From contig JAFEKR010000009.1 in NCBI GenBank assembly GCA_019022495.1, positions 2,170,001 through 2,234,000 of the forward strand: DNA of 64,000 bases, read 5' to 3'. The notes below the pieces were generated by a model. It was not told the DNA's origin and made no database searches. It saw only the letters and a list, made by a program, of their open reading frames with translations. Position numbers and translations under genes: made by a program. This document shows, piece by piece, positions 1-10,874 of this stretch. The stretch's first letter is position 1, and the number at the start of each line of letters is the position of its first letter. This DNA is from Epichloe hybrida (Eukaryota > Ascomycota > Sordariomycetes > Hypocreales > Clavicipitaceae).

Positions 1-2
1 GC

Positions 3-137
3 CCTTCCACAAACGACAGAACAGTCTGGTCGCGGTGGATGCATATGTCTGTTTTCGACGAGATAGCCGAGAAAGCTAAGAAAGCCGAGGAAGCGGGTGA
101 TGCCCCAATGGGACAAGTGGAAGGATGGGGTTCTTGA
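3..137 (+). CDS. 3' end of an unidentified protein-coding gene (partial)
   Basis: From base 3 one plus-strand frame is open and ends at TGA 135-137. It gives about 44 C-terminal residues. The peptide is Trp-rich at first (VWSRWMHMSVF), then a short charged helix (EIAEKAKKAEEAG), ending in GQVEGWGS. The other two frames close within 90 bases, and the composition looks coding. I do not recognise the family. The rest of the gene lies left of the window, so nothing can be said about its function. It reads in the same direction as the methyltransferase-like gene that starts at 531. Confidence 0.5.
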   Translation, partial: PSTNDRTVWSRWMHMSVFDEIAEKAKKAEEAGDAPMGQVEGWGS

Positions 138-530
138 GTCCACAGGAAACTCTGTGAGGCGCGCCTTCGCACAAAACGGTACACAGCTGCAGTCAGGACA
201 TGTAGTCCTTGCATGAAGTTTTTCCACAACATGATGCTTGTTCACACAACTCGCATCTGTGTCGTACTGCAGACCTCGGCAAGTGGATGGATGGAGCAAT
301 TCGCACTAAAACATGAGAACAACTAAAATCTCCATGACGTGTGATGTGACCTCTGGGCCCATGCGAACCATGCAAGCCCCGATATTAATGGCGCCTGGGC
401 AATTGACACCACCCGTTGGCAGCCTACTGGTATATATAAACCACTGTAGGTAGCCATCGACACCATCTCAGCATTCTTTTTCTTTCTGAGAAAAAAAAGA
501 AGAAAGAAGAAGAAGAAGAACAAGACAGCA
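138..530 (+). promoter_or_regulatory. Intergenic region with TATA-like element upstream of the ICMT-like gene
   Basis: There is no gene here. A clear TATA-type element (TATATATAAA) lies at about 430-439, roughly 95 bases before the ATG at 531. A purine-rich GAA/AAG stretch at 488-520 follows in the presumed 5' leader. Confidence 0.45.
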
Positions 531-1220
531 ATGGCGTCCCTGTCCGCCATCTCTTTCGCCATTGCCACCGTCCTCGCCGGCTATCTCGCATCGCTCTGCC
601 TCACTCCTCCCAACCCCAATCCCAGCCACGAACGGGGCAAGGACAGCATTGGCTTCGTTAACCATCCCGCAGCTGTCCTGGTCTTCCGCCTCATCCCCTT
701 TGGCTTCAGCTTGCATCACGCCGCCATTACCCTTCTGCTGGATAGCCATGGCCCCGCAGCATTTCAACACGTCCCGCTGAATCCCCGTCTTTTCGGATGG
801 ACGTGGGCCTCGTCACTGGGCCTCTTGTTGATATTTATCGGAGCAACGCTACGACTCGCTGCTTTTGGTGCTCTAGGAAGCCGCTTCACCTTTTCCCTGA
901 CGCGACCCGATGAGCTGAACACGAGGGGAATGTACGCCTACGTCCAGCACCCGAGCTACACGGGAATTGTGCTCGTAGCCATCCCTCTCCAGTTGCTATT
1001 TTTGCGATGGGACGGATGGCCCGCGTACTGGATCCCGCGGAGCATTCTCGACAGCATGCATGGCTGGGGACTCGTGTGTTATGCAGCGATGGTCGTCTTG
1101 AATGTCATGGCGTTGAGGTTGCGAATCTCCGAGGAGGAAGCCCTGTTGAAGGAGGTCTTTGGTAAGGAATGGGTCATCTGGAATAGGCAAACCAAGCGGT
1201 TTATCCCAGGTCTTTTCTGA
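531..1220 (+). CDS. Isoprenylcysteine carboxyl methyltransferase (ICMT)-like membrane methyltransferase
   Basis: This is a single-exon gene for a 229-residue hydrophobic protein with several predicted membrane spans. The C-terminal half carries the landmarks of the ICMT/phospholipid methyltransferase superfamily: a GMYAYVQHPSYTG segment, where most enzymes have an R-H-P-x-Y-x-G SAM-binding motif, and a terminal RISEEEALLKEVFG segment followed by an IPGLF end. True STE14 enzymes methylate the C-terminal prenylcysteine of CAAX proteins at the ER. Here Gln replaces the usual Arg before HPSY, and the His-rich segment that precedes it in STE14 is not obvious. I therefore call it a paralogue with unknown substrate. 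The start is the first ATG, with A at -1 and G at -3, after a purine-rich leader. Confidence 0.75.
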   Translation: MASLSAISFAIATVLAGYLASLCLTPPNPNPSHERGKDSIGFVNHPAAVLVFRLIPFGFSLHHAAITLLLDSHGPAAFQHVPLNPRLFGWTWASSLGLLLIFIGATLRLAAFGALGSRFTFSLTRPDELNTRGMYAYVQHPSYTGIVLVAIPLQLLFLRWDGWPAYWIPRSILDSMHGWGLVCYAAMVVLNVMALRLRISEEEALLKEVFGKEWVIWNRQTKRFIPGLF

Positions 1221-1731
1221 AAGGGATATGTAGTCCGTATGCACTATGTAGTGCTGGGGGCCGGTTGTCGATGAGGACTGGGTTTCGTCAGGGACATGTA
1301 CTCGGTTCATAGATGGCAGATCCAGATGGAAGGTATAGATTTGTGTCATGTCATTGTGTGCATTCAAACCAATCCATCGTGAGTAATCCGTACTCCGTGC
1401 TCCGTACATGCCATTCCCCTCCCCCCCCCCCCCCGCCCTTCAACAACACTCAGGCCTCGGTCCACTTTTCGTGTGACGCGGAACCTCCATCTGGCTCTTG
1501 CTAATCCCGTACATCTCCATCACATCACTGATCACTGGATCGGCTTCTTTCGATTTATGATTCGCAATCGGCCATTGAAACCATACATTTGTTTGCTGCC
1601 CGCCAAAAATCTCATGCACACGTCTGTCTACATTGGAACAAAGGATCGTTCACACGTCGCATCTCAAACCTGCCCGAAAGTTGAGCATCCCTTCACAAGA
1701 ACATGTTTTCTGCCAACCGCCCTTCTTCATC
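1221..1731. other. Intergenic region between the ICMT-like gene and REX3
   Basis: No gene is seen. It contains a cluster of the dispersed TACTCCGTA-type motif (1384-1407) and a poly-C tract (about 1421-1434). The first part is probably the 3' UTR of the upstream gene and the last part the REX3 promoter and leader. Confidence 0.4.
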
Positions 1732-3639
1732 ATGAGCTTTTCGCTCAAACACATCCCATGCCCTGCCGGCAAAACCTGTACCGCCTTTCAATGCATCTTC
1801 GGTCATGCCGAAGAAAAGGCCACAGACGAGGTGGTGCCCCAGCAAACTCAGAATCGCAGCCGTGTGCGCTCACCCTCAGGCCACGGCGCACCCCAGAAAC
1901 GCATCAAGACCAATCCGTACAACGGCCCTTCGCCATCTCAACAAGTATCAGAAGTCGGAAACGCAACCGCAGCCGCAGCCGCAGCCGCAAACAAGATCTC
2001 CGATGAAGAGGAGAGCACCAAAAGCGCAATTCTCACGGCCACGCGACCTGTGTCACCGCCACCAATCCGGCGGGATGCCAAGGCCGCCAGCACAAAGTCC
2101 AGCCCGGCAATCTCGCGACAGAAAACCTCGTCAGCCTCCAAACCAGCTCGCACCCATGTAGCGGGCAGCGGCGAGTCCGTCGGAAAGCCAGCCACTGATT
2201 CGGCGAAAGCGAGGAAACCCGAGTCACTGAACCCGCGTCTCCTGAAGAACTCACCGGCAACTCATGAGACTCGGCTCAAGCTTGCCAAGATGTTGCACGC
2301 GGAATACAGCAGACTGAATCGAGAACTCAAGTCCCAGGTGAAGACTGATGAAGGGGCAGGTCTGGTCCTGTCCGACCAGGATCTCATTTACAAGGTCCTG
2401 GACGACGAGCAGACCTCTGCGCTAGAGAAGCCAGCCGTGTACGCCAACGTCATGAAGAACAAGGTCATGCAGTACAAGAGAATGAAATTGGCGCAGTGGA
2501 AGGACGAGCGCCTCAGAGAGTCTCCTCGCTCCAGGGACGCGGCCAACGGTGGCGGCAACGCCGTAGAAATCAACACCGGGCTGACCAGCGCCCAAGAAAT
2601 CGCGCTGCTCAGACGCCTCGTCACGGACGTGACTGGCCTCTCAAACCACGGATACGTCTCCTCGGTGCCCTCCGAAGAAGCGGTGGCGGCAGCACGAAGC
2701 GGACTCGACGCAGCCAAGGGCTGGGAAAAGTGCGATCGCTGCCAACAGCGCTTCCAAGTATTTCCGGGTCGCAGGGAGGAGGACGGAGCGTTGACATCCG
2801 GCGGCACATGCAATTTCCACTGGGGCAAGGCGTACGTCCCCGCGAAAGCTCCGGGCGACACGTCCAGGGTCCCCAAACGCCATCTGTGCTGCGGGCAGGA
2901 AGTAGGAGAGACGGCCGGCTGCTTCACCCACGACAAGCATGTTTTCAAGGTCGGGGATCCCAAGCGGTTGGCTGCCGTGCTGAACTACGCTGCTACGCCG
3001 GACAATGCAAGTCTCGCCGAGGACAGGCCCGTCTGTTTCGACTGCGAGATGGCCTACACAGTTCACGGCATGGAGCTCATCCGACTGACCGCCACGGCGT
3101 GGCCAACGGGTGAGGAGTTGTTGGACGTCCTGGTCCAGCCCATCGGCGAGATCCTCGATCTGAACTCCCGGTACTCGGGCGTATGGCCTGAAGACATGGC
3201 CAGAGCAACTGACTGGACGTCTTTGGATAAAAGCCCAGCTCCTGCCAAGAGTCGAGCAGGCGTGACGAAACATGAAAACAGCCCCGTGGCGAAAAATCTG
3301 AAAAAAGTGTCGTCTCCAGAGGTCGCTCGAGATTTGTTGTTCTCGCTCCTGTCGCCGTCCACGCCGTTAATCGGACATGGGTTGGAGAACGACTTGAACG
3401 CCGTACGGATCGTACATCCTACGCTCATTGACACGGTGCTGTTGTATCCACATAAGGGGGGGTTGCCGTATCGTCACAGCCTGAAGATGCTCATGGACGT
3501 GCATTTACGCAAGAAGATTCAGCAGGAGACTGGACCAAAGGTATCGGGGCATGATTCTGCAGAAGACGCAAGGGCAGCGGGGGAGCTGGTTCGATTCAAG
3601 GTCATGAATGAGTGGAAGGCCATGCAGAAAGCAGGATGA
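1732..3639 (+). CDS. REX3: RNA exonuclease 3 (DEDDh 3'-5' exonuclease)
   Basis: A 635-residue intronless protein. I start it at ATG 1732 (MSFSLKH), because the frame upstream has no ATG. The N-terminus has a short Cys/His segment (PCPAGKTCTAFQCIFGH). A long Ser/Pro/Ala-rich disordered part follows, then a Cys/His cluster (CDRCQQRF and later CNFHWG, HLCCGQE, CFTHDKH), and last a DEDDh exonuclease domain. Visible catalytic motifs are FDCEMAY (Exo I), LIGHGLENDLNA (Exo II) and HDSAEDARAA (Exo III). Rex3 family members trim the 3' ends of stable RNAs such as MRP RNA in yeast, and the same fold is in REXO1. The order zinc cluster then exonuclease matches fungal Rex3. It converges with PHB1, with 289 bases between the stop codons. 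Confidence 0.9.
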   Translation: MSFSLKHIPCPAGKTCTAFQCIFGHAEEKATDEVVPQQTQNRSRVRSPSGHGAPQKRIKTNPYNGPSPSQQVSEVGNATAAAAAAANKISDEEESTKSAILTATRPVSPPPIRRDAKAASTKSSPAISRQKTSSASKPARTHVAGSGESVGKPATDSAKARKPESLNPRLLKNSPATHETRLKLAKMLHAEYSRLNRELKSQVKTDEGAGLVLSDQDLIYKVLDDEQTSALEKPAVYANVMKNKVMQYKRMKLAQWKDERLRESPRSRDAANGGGNAVEINTGLTSAQEIALLRRLVTDVTGLSNHGYVSSVPSEEAVAAARSGLDAAKGWEKCDRCQQRFQVFPGRREEDGALTSGGTCNFHWGKAYVPAKAPGDTSRVPKRHLCCGQEVGETAGCFTHDKHVFKVGDPKRLAAVLNYAATPDNASLAEDRPVCFDCEMAYTVHGMELIRLTATAWPTGEELLDVLVQPIGEILDLNSRYSGVWPEDMARATDWTSLDKSPAPAKSRAGVTKHENSPVAKNLKKVSSPEVARDLLFSLLSPSTPLIGHGLENDLNAVRIVHPTLIDTVLLYPHKGGLPYRHSLKMLMDVHLRKKIQQETGPKVSGHDSAEDARAAGELVRFKVMNEWKAMQKAG

Positions 3640-3928
3640 AGGGTGGTGGACGGTGAGATTTGGCCGCCGGGTAAGTCAGAGCGGAGAGGAAAACTCACGG
3701 AAGCATTTATCGAAACGAAAGACGCATCGGGGGATTAGAATATTACATTACAGCATCATGGATGGACTTGACGAGTTCATGGGCAGAGCACTCGTTCTGG
3801 GAGTGTTTTTGTCATTCCTGTTTTTTCAAAAGATAGAATTACATAGTCGCTCATATGATTCCCAGCGACAAAGCGGAGAGGTTTTGGTCCTCCTTTCCCC
3901 CAGACCTTATTGATAAACCTTCATCAAA

Positions 3929-4853
3929 CTAAGCCCGTCCAACCGACAACAAGTATTGCCCGCCATTGCCCGACTTCCCGCTAGGCAAATACGCCACATT
4001 GGGATTAGACGACAGCGTTGATGCAATCTCCCTGCTCGCCTCGATCTTTCGGATCTTGATCAGGCCATCGCCAGATTTCGCAATAGCCTTGCTGATGGTG
4101 TCGGCGCTTTCGGCTTCGCCCTCTGCACGGATAACGTTGGCTTGTCTCTCCTGCTCGGCCTTCTCGACAATGAACCGAGCTCGCTCAGCATCCTGCTGTG
4201 CAATCTGCTTCTGCTCGACGGCCTTGGTGAATTCACGACCAAAAGTCATGTGCGTGATAGAAACATCCTCGAGCGCAATGTTAAACTCAGCAGCTCGGCG
4301 GGTGAGATCGCTCTGGATTCGTTGAGAGACAGCTTCTCGCTGGGTGATGAGCTCGGCGGCATCGAACTGGGCGACAATGGCCTTGAGGACCTCGTTTCCG
4401 ATGGACGGCAGGACCCTTTCATCATAATCGACGCCGAGGTTCTTGATGAGATGAGTTAGACTTGACGGCTGAGTTTCCAACTGCCATTTGCATAGACTGT
4501 GAAGGGCAGCAGCTTTATCATACCTGGTAGATCTTTGGCAAAGCCTGAACATTCGGCCGATGCAGCACACGCAACGTCAAGCTCACCATCTGCATGTCCT
4601 TGCTTCCCGTCGTCGTAGCAATGTTTCTCGGCTTGGTTCGCACATCGAAAATGATGCTCTTCTGCAGCCATGGAATCAAGAAGTGTGTTCCTTCATTGAT
4701 CACGTCCTCCTTGACACCTGATAATCTGTCGAAGATGACGGCTCTGGATCCACCCTTCACATCAAAGATGGACTGGCTGGCGAGAAATGCGCCAGCGGTG
4801 GCCGGCACAGCCAGCCGGTACATGAGGTTGAGTGCTCTCGCTGCAGCCGCCAT
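3929..4853 (-). CDS. PHB1: Prohibitin 1, mitochondrial inner-membrane scaffold subunit
   Basis: Two exons, 4853-4524 and 4441-3929, are separated by an 82-bp intron (GTATGA...AAG) and give 280 residues, close to yeast Phb1 (287). The N-terminus ([14 protein letters not shown]) carries the single membrane anchor. The PHB/SPFH domain follows, with hallmark strings [37 protein letters not shown] and REAVSQRI. A charged coiled coil (about residues 175-215) and a conserved SGNGGQYLL tail end the protein. Phb1 and Phb2 form ring complexes that stabilise newly made respiratory subunits and regulate m-AAA protease. The junction is fixed because KIYQ|NLG restores the family sequence. The 5' end faces QCR8 across only 374 bp, so the two mitochondrial genes may share a promoter. 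Confidence 0.95.
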
Positions 4854-5227
4854 GATGCAAAACACGTCCTCGAAGAGACAATGATCGTGAAGTGCTTTGT
4901 CGAGATGGGCGGTGGCGGAGGTACGGGGAGAGGCGACTGGAACAGAGTGGTTGACGAAATTCGATCGAGGCAGCAACTTGAGTTGTCGTCCTATTATTAT
5001 TATATTAGCTGTTTCCCCCCCAGTTTGCCAGAGCACAAATCGAGCAAGGCTGATCTTCGGGACGTGGTAGTGGCGCTAAGCCTGTTCGGGTAAGCTCGGG
5101 ATGACGGGTTGGTTGTATGCGCTTTTCCCAGAACTTGGTTCGACCTTTCCCGACGATTCGCCTTTCCCTAGTTCACGCGGCGAAAAGGAAATCAACGTCA
5201 CGCAGTTTTATTTTGATTCCAATCACG
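4854..5227. promoter_or_regulatory. Short divergent promoter between PHB1 and QCR8
   Basis: 374 bp separate two oppositely oriented ATGs of nuclear genes for mitochondrial inner-membrane proteins. I see a TATTATTATTATATTAG AT-rich patch (about 4992-5008) but no confident TATA or CCAAT pair. That the promoter is shared is inferred from the arrangement. Confidence 0.4.
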
Positions 5228-6073
5228 ATGAGACCGACGCAAGCTTTAAACGGCGGTGGTGCCCCCAATTGGAAGGTCGGCAAGTAAGTTGGCCCCCCTT
5301 TTTCCTGTCATTGAAAACGGTGCGATGAGAGAAGCACCTCTGCGTGCGGCTTTTCTCGCGACCGGCATCACAGATGTCACCGAGATGCAGCCAACTACCT
5401 GCTTCGAAGTGTCAACTTGGCTAACGTCTATGCAGCTGGATTGGTGACTGGGGACAGATGGGTGAGTAATCGAATCTTCTTTCGGCGACCGACTGCGACG
5501 TGTTGGCAACCTGGGCAAACAAGAAGTACACGCAACCTCCGTCAAGGAGGCGATGATGATCGATGAGCATGTTTTGGAGGATGATCGGGGAATCAACTGG
5601 CAGTGCTCACTGGTCCAGTGATGTTATTCCCTTGACGGCCAGATCTCTGCATACATGGTGACGCTACGGGGATTGCGATGGTTCAACACAACAATGGGAT
5701 TCGCAAACGCTAGGGGCATTCACAACAGCCGAGGTACTAATCCGATGATATAGGCGGCGCCAAGCAGAAGGGCATTATTCACTATGGCGTCTCTGCCAAT
5801 CGACTGGATCCCATGAAGGGGACTCTCCACGATGCCGTCTTCAACACCTTCCGCCGCACCAAGGGTCAAATCTTCTACTGGGTTCCTCCTTTGGTTGCTG
5901 CGTACTACCTCCTGGAGTGGGCCACTGAGCGGTAGGTTCTCTAAACAGCGCATGTTCTTGAGCAGGGGGGTTTTTTTTTTCTTTCTTTCTCGGATAACAT
6001 GCCCTAACATCTGCCCAGCAACCACTTCCTCAACTCCAAGCATGGACGTGCTGAGTTTGGCGACGAGGAGTAA
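5228..6073 (+). CDS. QCR8: Cytochrome bc1 complex subunit 8 (UcrQ family)
   Basis: Four exons (5228-5283, 5436-5461, 5754-5931, 6019-6073) give a 104-residue protein, the normal size for fungal Qcr8. Donors are GTAAGT, GTGAGT and GTAGGT. Intron 2 has a TACTAAT branch site just before its TAG acceptor. Recognisable family strings are GGAKQKGIIHYGVS, AVFNTFRRTKGQI and the terminal LNSKHGRAEFGDEE. One membrane span (WVPPLVAAYYLLEWA) sits in the second half. Qcr8 is a small supernumerary subunit of complex III that contacts cytochrome b. The 26-base second exon is easily missed by gene finders. It is confirmed by frame continuity and by the family motif WIGDWGQMGG, which spans it. Confidence 0.93.
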
Positions 6074-6787
6074 AGTGTCCGGATAGGAATGCGAATAATG
6101 CCTGTTGAAAGCAAAACTGTACATCATGGTCGTAGACAATGGGGAGCAATAGATGTTATGTAACCTAGGGTGCTATGCGATGAGCGCATACCTACAAATC
6201 AATTTCATTTGTCATAGTGAAGACCCCTTCGACGGGAGGTTCTTATCACGGGCAGCGTAAATCAACTGCCACGGCACTCGCAATACAAGACCACATTTCA
6301 CGATTTGACGACCCAAAAAATTGCTCGGAAGGCCAAAATATCAATGAACCATGATAGCGCCCGCTCTTCGAGTATTCTTTTCCTGCCAATCACAAGCTGC
6401 TTATTCACTCTTCAACTTGCCACTTCTCAAGGCACCTTGCTAATCAGGATACATCACGTGACCAGTCCCGGAACCGGCGCAACGAGCCACCGAAGCCTTT
6501 CAGTCTCCAAGTCCATCCAAAAAGTTTCAACGGGTTAAAAAAAAAAAAATCATAGGCCTTCCCGCTAGAGTGGACGAAGTGCGAAAGAAGAAAAAAGCTC
6601 GACTCGACGTAATATACCTCCTAGGCACAGCCCAATTGGCTATCCTTTGGGTACTTTCTTAATATTCTTTTAACAGGAATTTTGAATATTCTTTAAGCAT
6701 ACAATTGTCTTGTCTCCCGACAAATTGTTCTTCATAAATTCACACCGTCTACACGAGCCCTTTCCAACCCCTCCCCCCTGGGTCACA
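6074..6787 (+). promoter_or_regulatory. Intergenic region and NHP2 promoter with TCACGTGAC and CCAAT elements
   Basis: No gene is seen. An E-box-like TCACGTGAC lies at 6454-6462, and a CCAATCAC box at about 6387-6394. A short A-tract is at 6538-6549. The same TCACGTGAC core recurs upstream of QCR7 and, as GCACGTGAC, between SAE2 and GIS2. Confidence 0.45.
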
Positions 6788-7688
6788 ATGGCCGCCGAAA
6801 GACCCGAAAAGAAGGACAAGAAGGACAAGAAGCGAAGCGAAGACGCAGGCGTGTCCAAACCCAAGAAGGACAAGAAAGAAAAGAAGGACAAGAAGCAGAA
6901 GCTGGCTTCTGTTCTGGACGAGAGGCTCCAGCAGGATGTAGCCGCGCAGAGCAGCAAGAACGCCAAGGCCAATGCGGAGGACTCCGACATGGACGAGGAC
7001 TCTGCCGCGGAGGAGGTGCCGCTCGAGAGCATCGTTGTTCCTTTTGCGGTCCCGCTGGCCGATGGGAAGGGTATGAAGAAGGTGTACAAGACTATTCGAA
7101 AGGGTATGTTTTTTTTTTTTTTTCTTCCCCCCTGCTTATTGACTCGCACCACACCACCCACCGTGCGGCGAGCGAGTCCCCCTGACATGACAAAAAGGGG
7201 GGAAAGTTGCGACTGCCAGAGAAATCAATTTTTTTTTTTACTGACGCGACGTTTTTTTTTTTTGTCCACAAGCCGCCAAGAACGGTACCCTCAAGCGCGG
7301 CGTCAAGGAAGTCGTCAAGACGCTCCGCAAGTCGCCTGCCTCGGCACCGGGAAACACGTCGTTCCCGGGCGTGGTCATCATCGCCGGCGACATCTCCCCC
7401 ATGGACGTCATCTCTCACCTCCCCGTTCTCTGCGAGGACCACGACGTGCCCTTCATCTTTGTCACCTCGCGGGCTGAGCTCGGCGCCGCGGCCAAGACCA
7501 AGCGTCCCACCAGTGTCGTGATGGTCATGGAGAAGCAGGAGGGCAAGAAGAAGGCTGCTGCCAAGACGACGGACAAGGACGAGGACGGCGGCGAGTCCTT
7601 TGCCGAGACGTATGCTTCGCTCGTCAAGCTGGCGCAGAAGGAGTACTCTAAGCAGTCGTTCTGGACTAAGGGAGAGTCCAAGGCGTGA
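6788..7688 (+). CDS. NHP2: H/ACA ribonucleoprotein subunit Nhp2 (L7Ae family)
   Basis: Two exons, 6788-7103 and 7273-7688, give 243 residues. The 169-bp intron (GTATGT...AAG) is full of T-tracts. The junction restores TIRK|AAKNGTLKRGVKEVVK. The L7Ae/L30e RNA-binding fold covers roughly residues 85-225, with signature strings RGVKEVVKTLRK, GVVIIAGDISPMDVISHLP, CEDHDVPFIF and the TKRPTSVVM segment. Nhp2 binds the kink of H/ACA snoRNAs and works with Cbf5, Gar1 and Nop10 in rRNA pseudouridylation. Compared with yeast Nhp2 (156 residues) it has a long Lys/Asp-rich N-terminal extension (repeated KKDKK). That extension looks like a nucleolar-localisation tail. Confidence 0.95.
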
Positions 7689-8394
7689 AGTGAAAGCAGT
7701 AGGGTGGGGATTCTGGCACGGCGGGCAGGAAGGCAATTGCTTGGTTTGGGTGTGTGATTTGCTGTTTGAGGAAGAACTGCCGAGGTGTCTGCCAATGGTG
7801 GAAAGGGTTGGTTTCTCTCATACTCATGATGGATGTGCGTATTGCCCCTGGAAACTGACATGTACGGTGGAGGCAAGATAAGACGCGTTGGAGAAACTGG
7901 GTTCGATCTGGATGTATAAAATGCCAGAGGCAGTGGGTTAGCAGGGCCGAATTGGGTTACGGCGGCGTTCAGGCTTATTTCTGCATTGTTAATTCAAAAA
8001 GGCATGTCATGGAAAAAGACATAAACTTCCGTCAAGCTGTTCGTGTCGGTGTCGATATGTGAAGTGATCTGTTTCATGTGAGAATACACACAATACGTAT
8101 GGTACGTAACACCAGCAGCCATCCACAAGCGACGATGGCAAATTGAGGTGCCTCATCATTCGGCAACGACTCGGGAAACGTATACTTGTCATGCGCTTGC
8201 TCGCTACGGACATTCAACATGGCATTCACCAGCATTGATGCGCAAAAATGTAATACATGACAAAATTTGATTACTAGTTATGAAAGCCGAGGCAGCGTAG
8301 CATTAACCTCAGTAGAAGTACGGATCACGGACCGGAATCCCCAGCAATCGGGGGCTCCAAGCCCGGAATTCCATCAACCCGTCTTGCAATTCCC
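7689..8394. other. Convergent intergenic region between NHP2 and the DUF1761-like gene
   Basis: Two 3' ends meet here, and I find no third gene. The sequence is mostly low-information 3' UTR-like DNA with an AT-rich stretch around 7970-8000. Confidence 0.4.
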
Positions 8395-9279
8395 TTACTC
8401 AAAAGGGTTGGTACGGGTTCCCCACCAGGTCAGGAACAGCGATAACCCGATAGTCTCGACAAGCTTCGCAGCGACGCTGACTCCGACAGTATCGACAGGG
8501 CGCTTCTCAGTGAAGATTTGGGAGAGGAACTGCAAGTCGAGGGGGTTAGAAAGTTAGCCATGACGAGAGAGAAAAGTCGAGTTCCAGACGACGACGTCAT
8601 CATCACATCATTGCCCCTCCACGCCATGGAACAAAGATTTCATGGAAGCTCATAGCATGGTGTGGTTTTTTTTGGAAGCAAGATTGGATTATTTCTGGAC
8701 AGGCCCAGGAAACAGGAGAAACCAGCCGAAGAGGGGGGAAGGGGGAAGGGGGGGGGGCAAACTTACTCCAGGAGCAGCAGTAGCAGCGAAGATGAGACCA
8801 CCGAGGTAAGCTGCGCCCTTGTAGCTCAGCGTTCCCGTGGCGTTGATCAAGGCAGCGACACCGTAGCTCTGCAGCGCAGATCCGACGAACGAAGTGCCCC
8901 AGGCGATGGCGGCACCGCTGGCCTCCTTGGACTTGACGAACTCCTCCTTGGTGTTGGCCTGCTTGGCGCGCTGGTAGGTCTGGCCGAAGACAGGACCCAG
9001 GATAGCCAGCTCAATGCCGTGGTTGAAGAAGGTGCCGAGGGCAATTGCCGAGGGCTTGACGGGGGGCAGGTCTATTTGATTGAAAGCACTCATGTTAGAT
9101 GGCCTTTTCTCGCGGACTCTTCCCCCGCCTTGCAGCGATCCAGCGATGCGTCGCAGATACATAACATACAGCTGGCCTCGATTTCTCAACGGGGTTGCTG
9201 TTCATACGAGGGCCATCGACGGGCAAGGCGAGGAATGAATTCCAGCAATCGAGGAAGGTTACTCACAGTGCAGAGACAT
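8395..9279 (-). CDS. Small multi-span membrane protein, DUF1761-like
   Basis: My preferred model has three exons, 9279-9267, 9071-8767 and 8529-8395, giving 150 residues. The first exon is only 13 bases (MSLH plus T). It is followed by a GTGAGT donor, a CTAAC branch site at about 9093-9098 and a TAG acceptor. The alternative starts at ATG 9093 without that intron and gives 153 residues with a different N-terminus (MSAFNQID). The last intron (GTAAGT, CTAAC, CAG) is secure. The protein has about four hydrophobic helices (AIALGTFFNHGIELAILG, AIAWGTSFVGSALQSYGVAA, AAYLGGLIFAATAAPG, LVETIGLSLFLTWW) and a conserved-looking QIFTEKRPVDT loop. The pattern resembles fungal DUF1761 proteins, but I cannot confirm the family without a profile search. 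Function is unknown. Confidence 0.7.
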
Positions 9280-10874
9280 GTTGAATGGGAATGGGTATAG
9301 AGTCGTGATGGTTTTTTTTTCTCTCTCTCGACAAATGGTAGGAAGTGATGATGTAAGTGTTCAAGTTTACGATTGGAGCGAATTGGAAATGCAACATGTC
9401 CGGACCCCCTCTCTCCCTTTTAAGGCGCCCTCCCTTGCCCTCCGTTGCCCTCCGCACGTCTTGTTACATGAGCCAAAGCTGAGCACCATCTCGATTGGAC
9501 CATAGCGCGCGTTTGTGGCTTGCTTGCTCGTCGTCCCGGGCGATGATGTCACCACTTTGACTAATTAGCCGTGAGGGAAGGAACGCGCATTGCTCTCTGC
9601 CCGTCCCCCACTTCGCCTTTGCTTTCAGCAGGATTGAGGCCGACGGATTTGGCTCGCAATCATGAAAGCTGGCAAGGGTTCTTCCGGCTTGAGAGCTTGA
9701 CTGAGGTGAGGGCACGGATTTGCATGCGTGCTGGATGACTTATTCATTTTAATTTATTTATTTTGGCCCGCGTGTTGCCCTACGACTGGCCAAGACCGCG
9801 GGGCTGCCTCCGGCGCTTGATTGCCGGTTGCGGTTCGACAAGCCTGTGGTGATGAGATGGAAGCTTCTGGACCTTGGACCTTCCTACGGGATGGCATCAG
9901 CAACAAAGCAATAGAATGCAGAATGCATCCTGCGCTCTCTATCGCGAGGATTGCTCTGCTCAGGGATACTCGAAGCCTTGAATGTAGCCAACTTACTGAA
10001 AACGACGGCCTTGATGAGTATCCATCCCTACATATATTGTGCACACTCCAAGACCACATTATGGCCTGATCTGGCTCCGAAGAAAGCTCGGCTTTAGCTC
10101 ATCCACCCCTGCTCGCACGATCGCCCCCCGAGCCCCATCTGCCCAACAAGTTTCCTTGGAATCCGGAAGCCAATAAGCTAGTGAGTATGATGACGAACGC
10201 GCCGGCCGAGGACACCTTTGCCCCGTGATGTGCCCTTCCGACAAGTTCTATCTGGGACGAGTGGGGAGAAGCTCCGTGTACATAGAGGTAGATTGCACCG
10301 CCACATGGCGATTGCTGTCCTTGCTTTGCTGCACTGCACTGTGAAGCCGCACCGCAAGGCGCACCGCGTCCCAGGGAGCCATGTAAGGTTAAAAATCAAT
10401 ATTGATGGGCTGTGCCGCAGTTGACAGAGGTGCATTTTGGGTTGCATGATACGCAATGCATGGAACGGCGGCGAAGACCTGCCGTTCAGCAGACATAAAA
10501 AGTAGCAGCGTGCCGGAATTTTTTCCAATCGACCCAACCGACCTTGTTGATTCGTTTCGCTTCAAATGCTTGTCAAATTGCCATACCAGCTGCGGGAAAT
10601 GCAGCTGCCTCTTATCTGATGAAACAATATGCCACGTCCCCCGACGATCTCGCCCGATGATAAAACAAACCGCTCCCTACTCTTCATTTTTTTTTTCTGT
10701 ACAAGCGTGGTGGCGGAGCCTACTTCGTTGAATGTGTACGAGAGACAAATCTTGTGTAAAAGAAAGAACCATGTTCCAACATGGTGGCTGAGCCCTGCAT
10801 TGCTTTCAAAAACGCTACTCCCGTCTCATAAACTTCTCACAACGCCAGATGAGTGTCCCAAAATTAACCATTAT
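9280..10874. other. 1.6-kb intergenic region between the DUF1761-like gene and NEM1
   Basis: No open frame here has coding character, and I see no tRNA. A TTTTAAGG element and a poly-T run (9309-9319) lie near the DUF1761-like promoter. A short A/T-rich block is at 9739-9764. The region is long for this gene-dense arm, so an unrecognised ncRNA or lost gene is possible, but nothing in the sequence supports either. Confidence 0.35.

Noticed and set aside
7850..7910. GGGTTCGATCTGG resembling a tRNA B box
   Set aside because: No A box or cloverleaf can be folded upstream; it lies in the NHP2 3' region.
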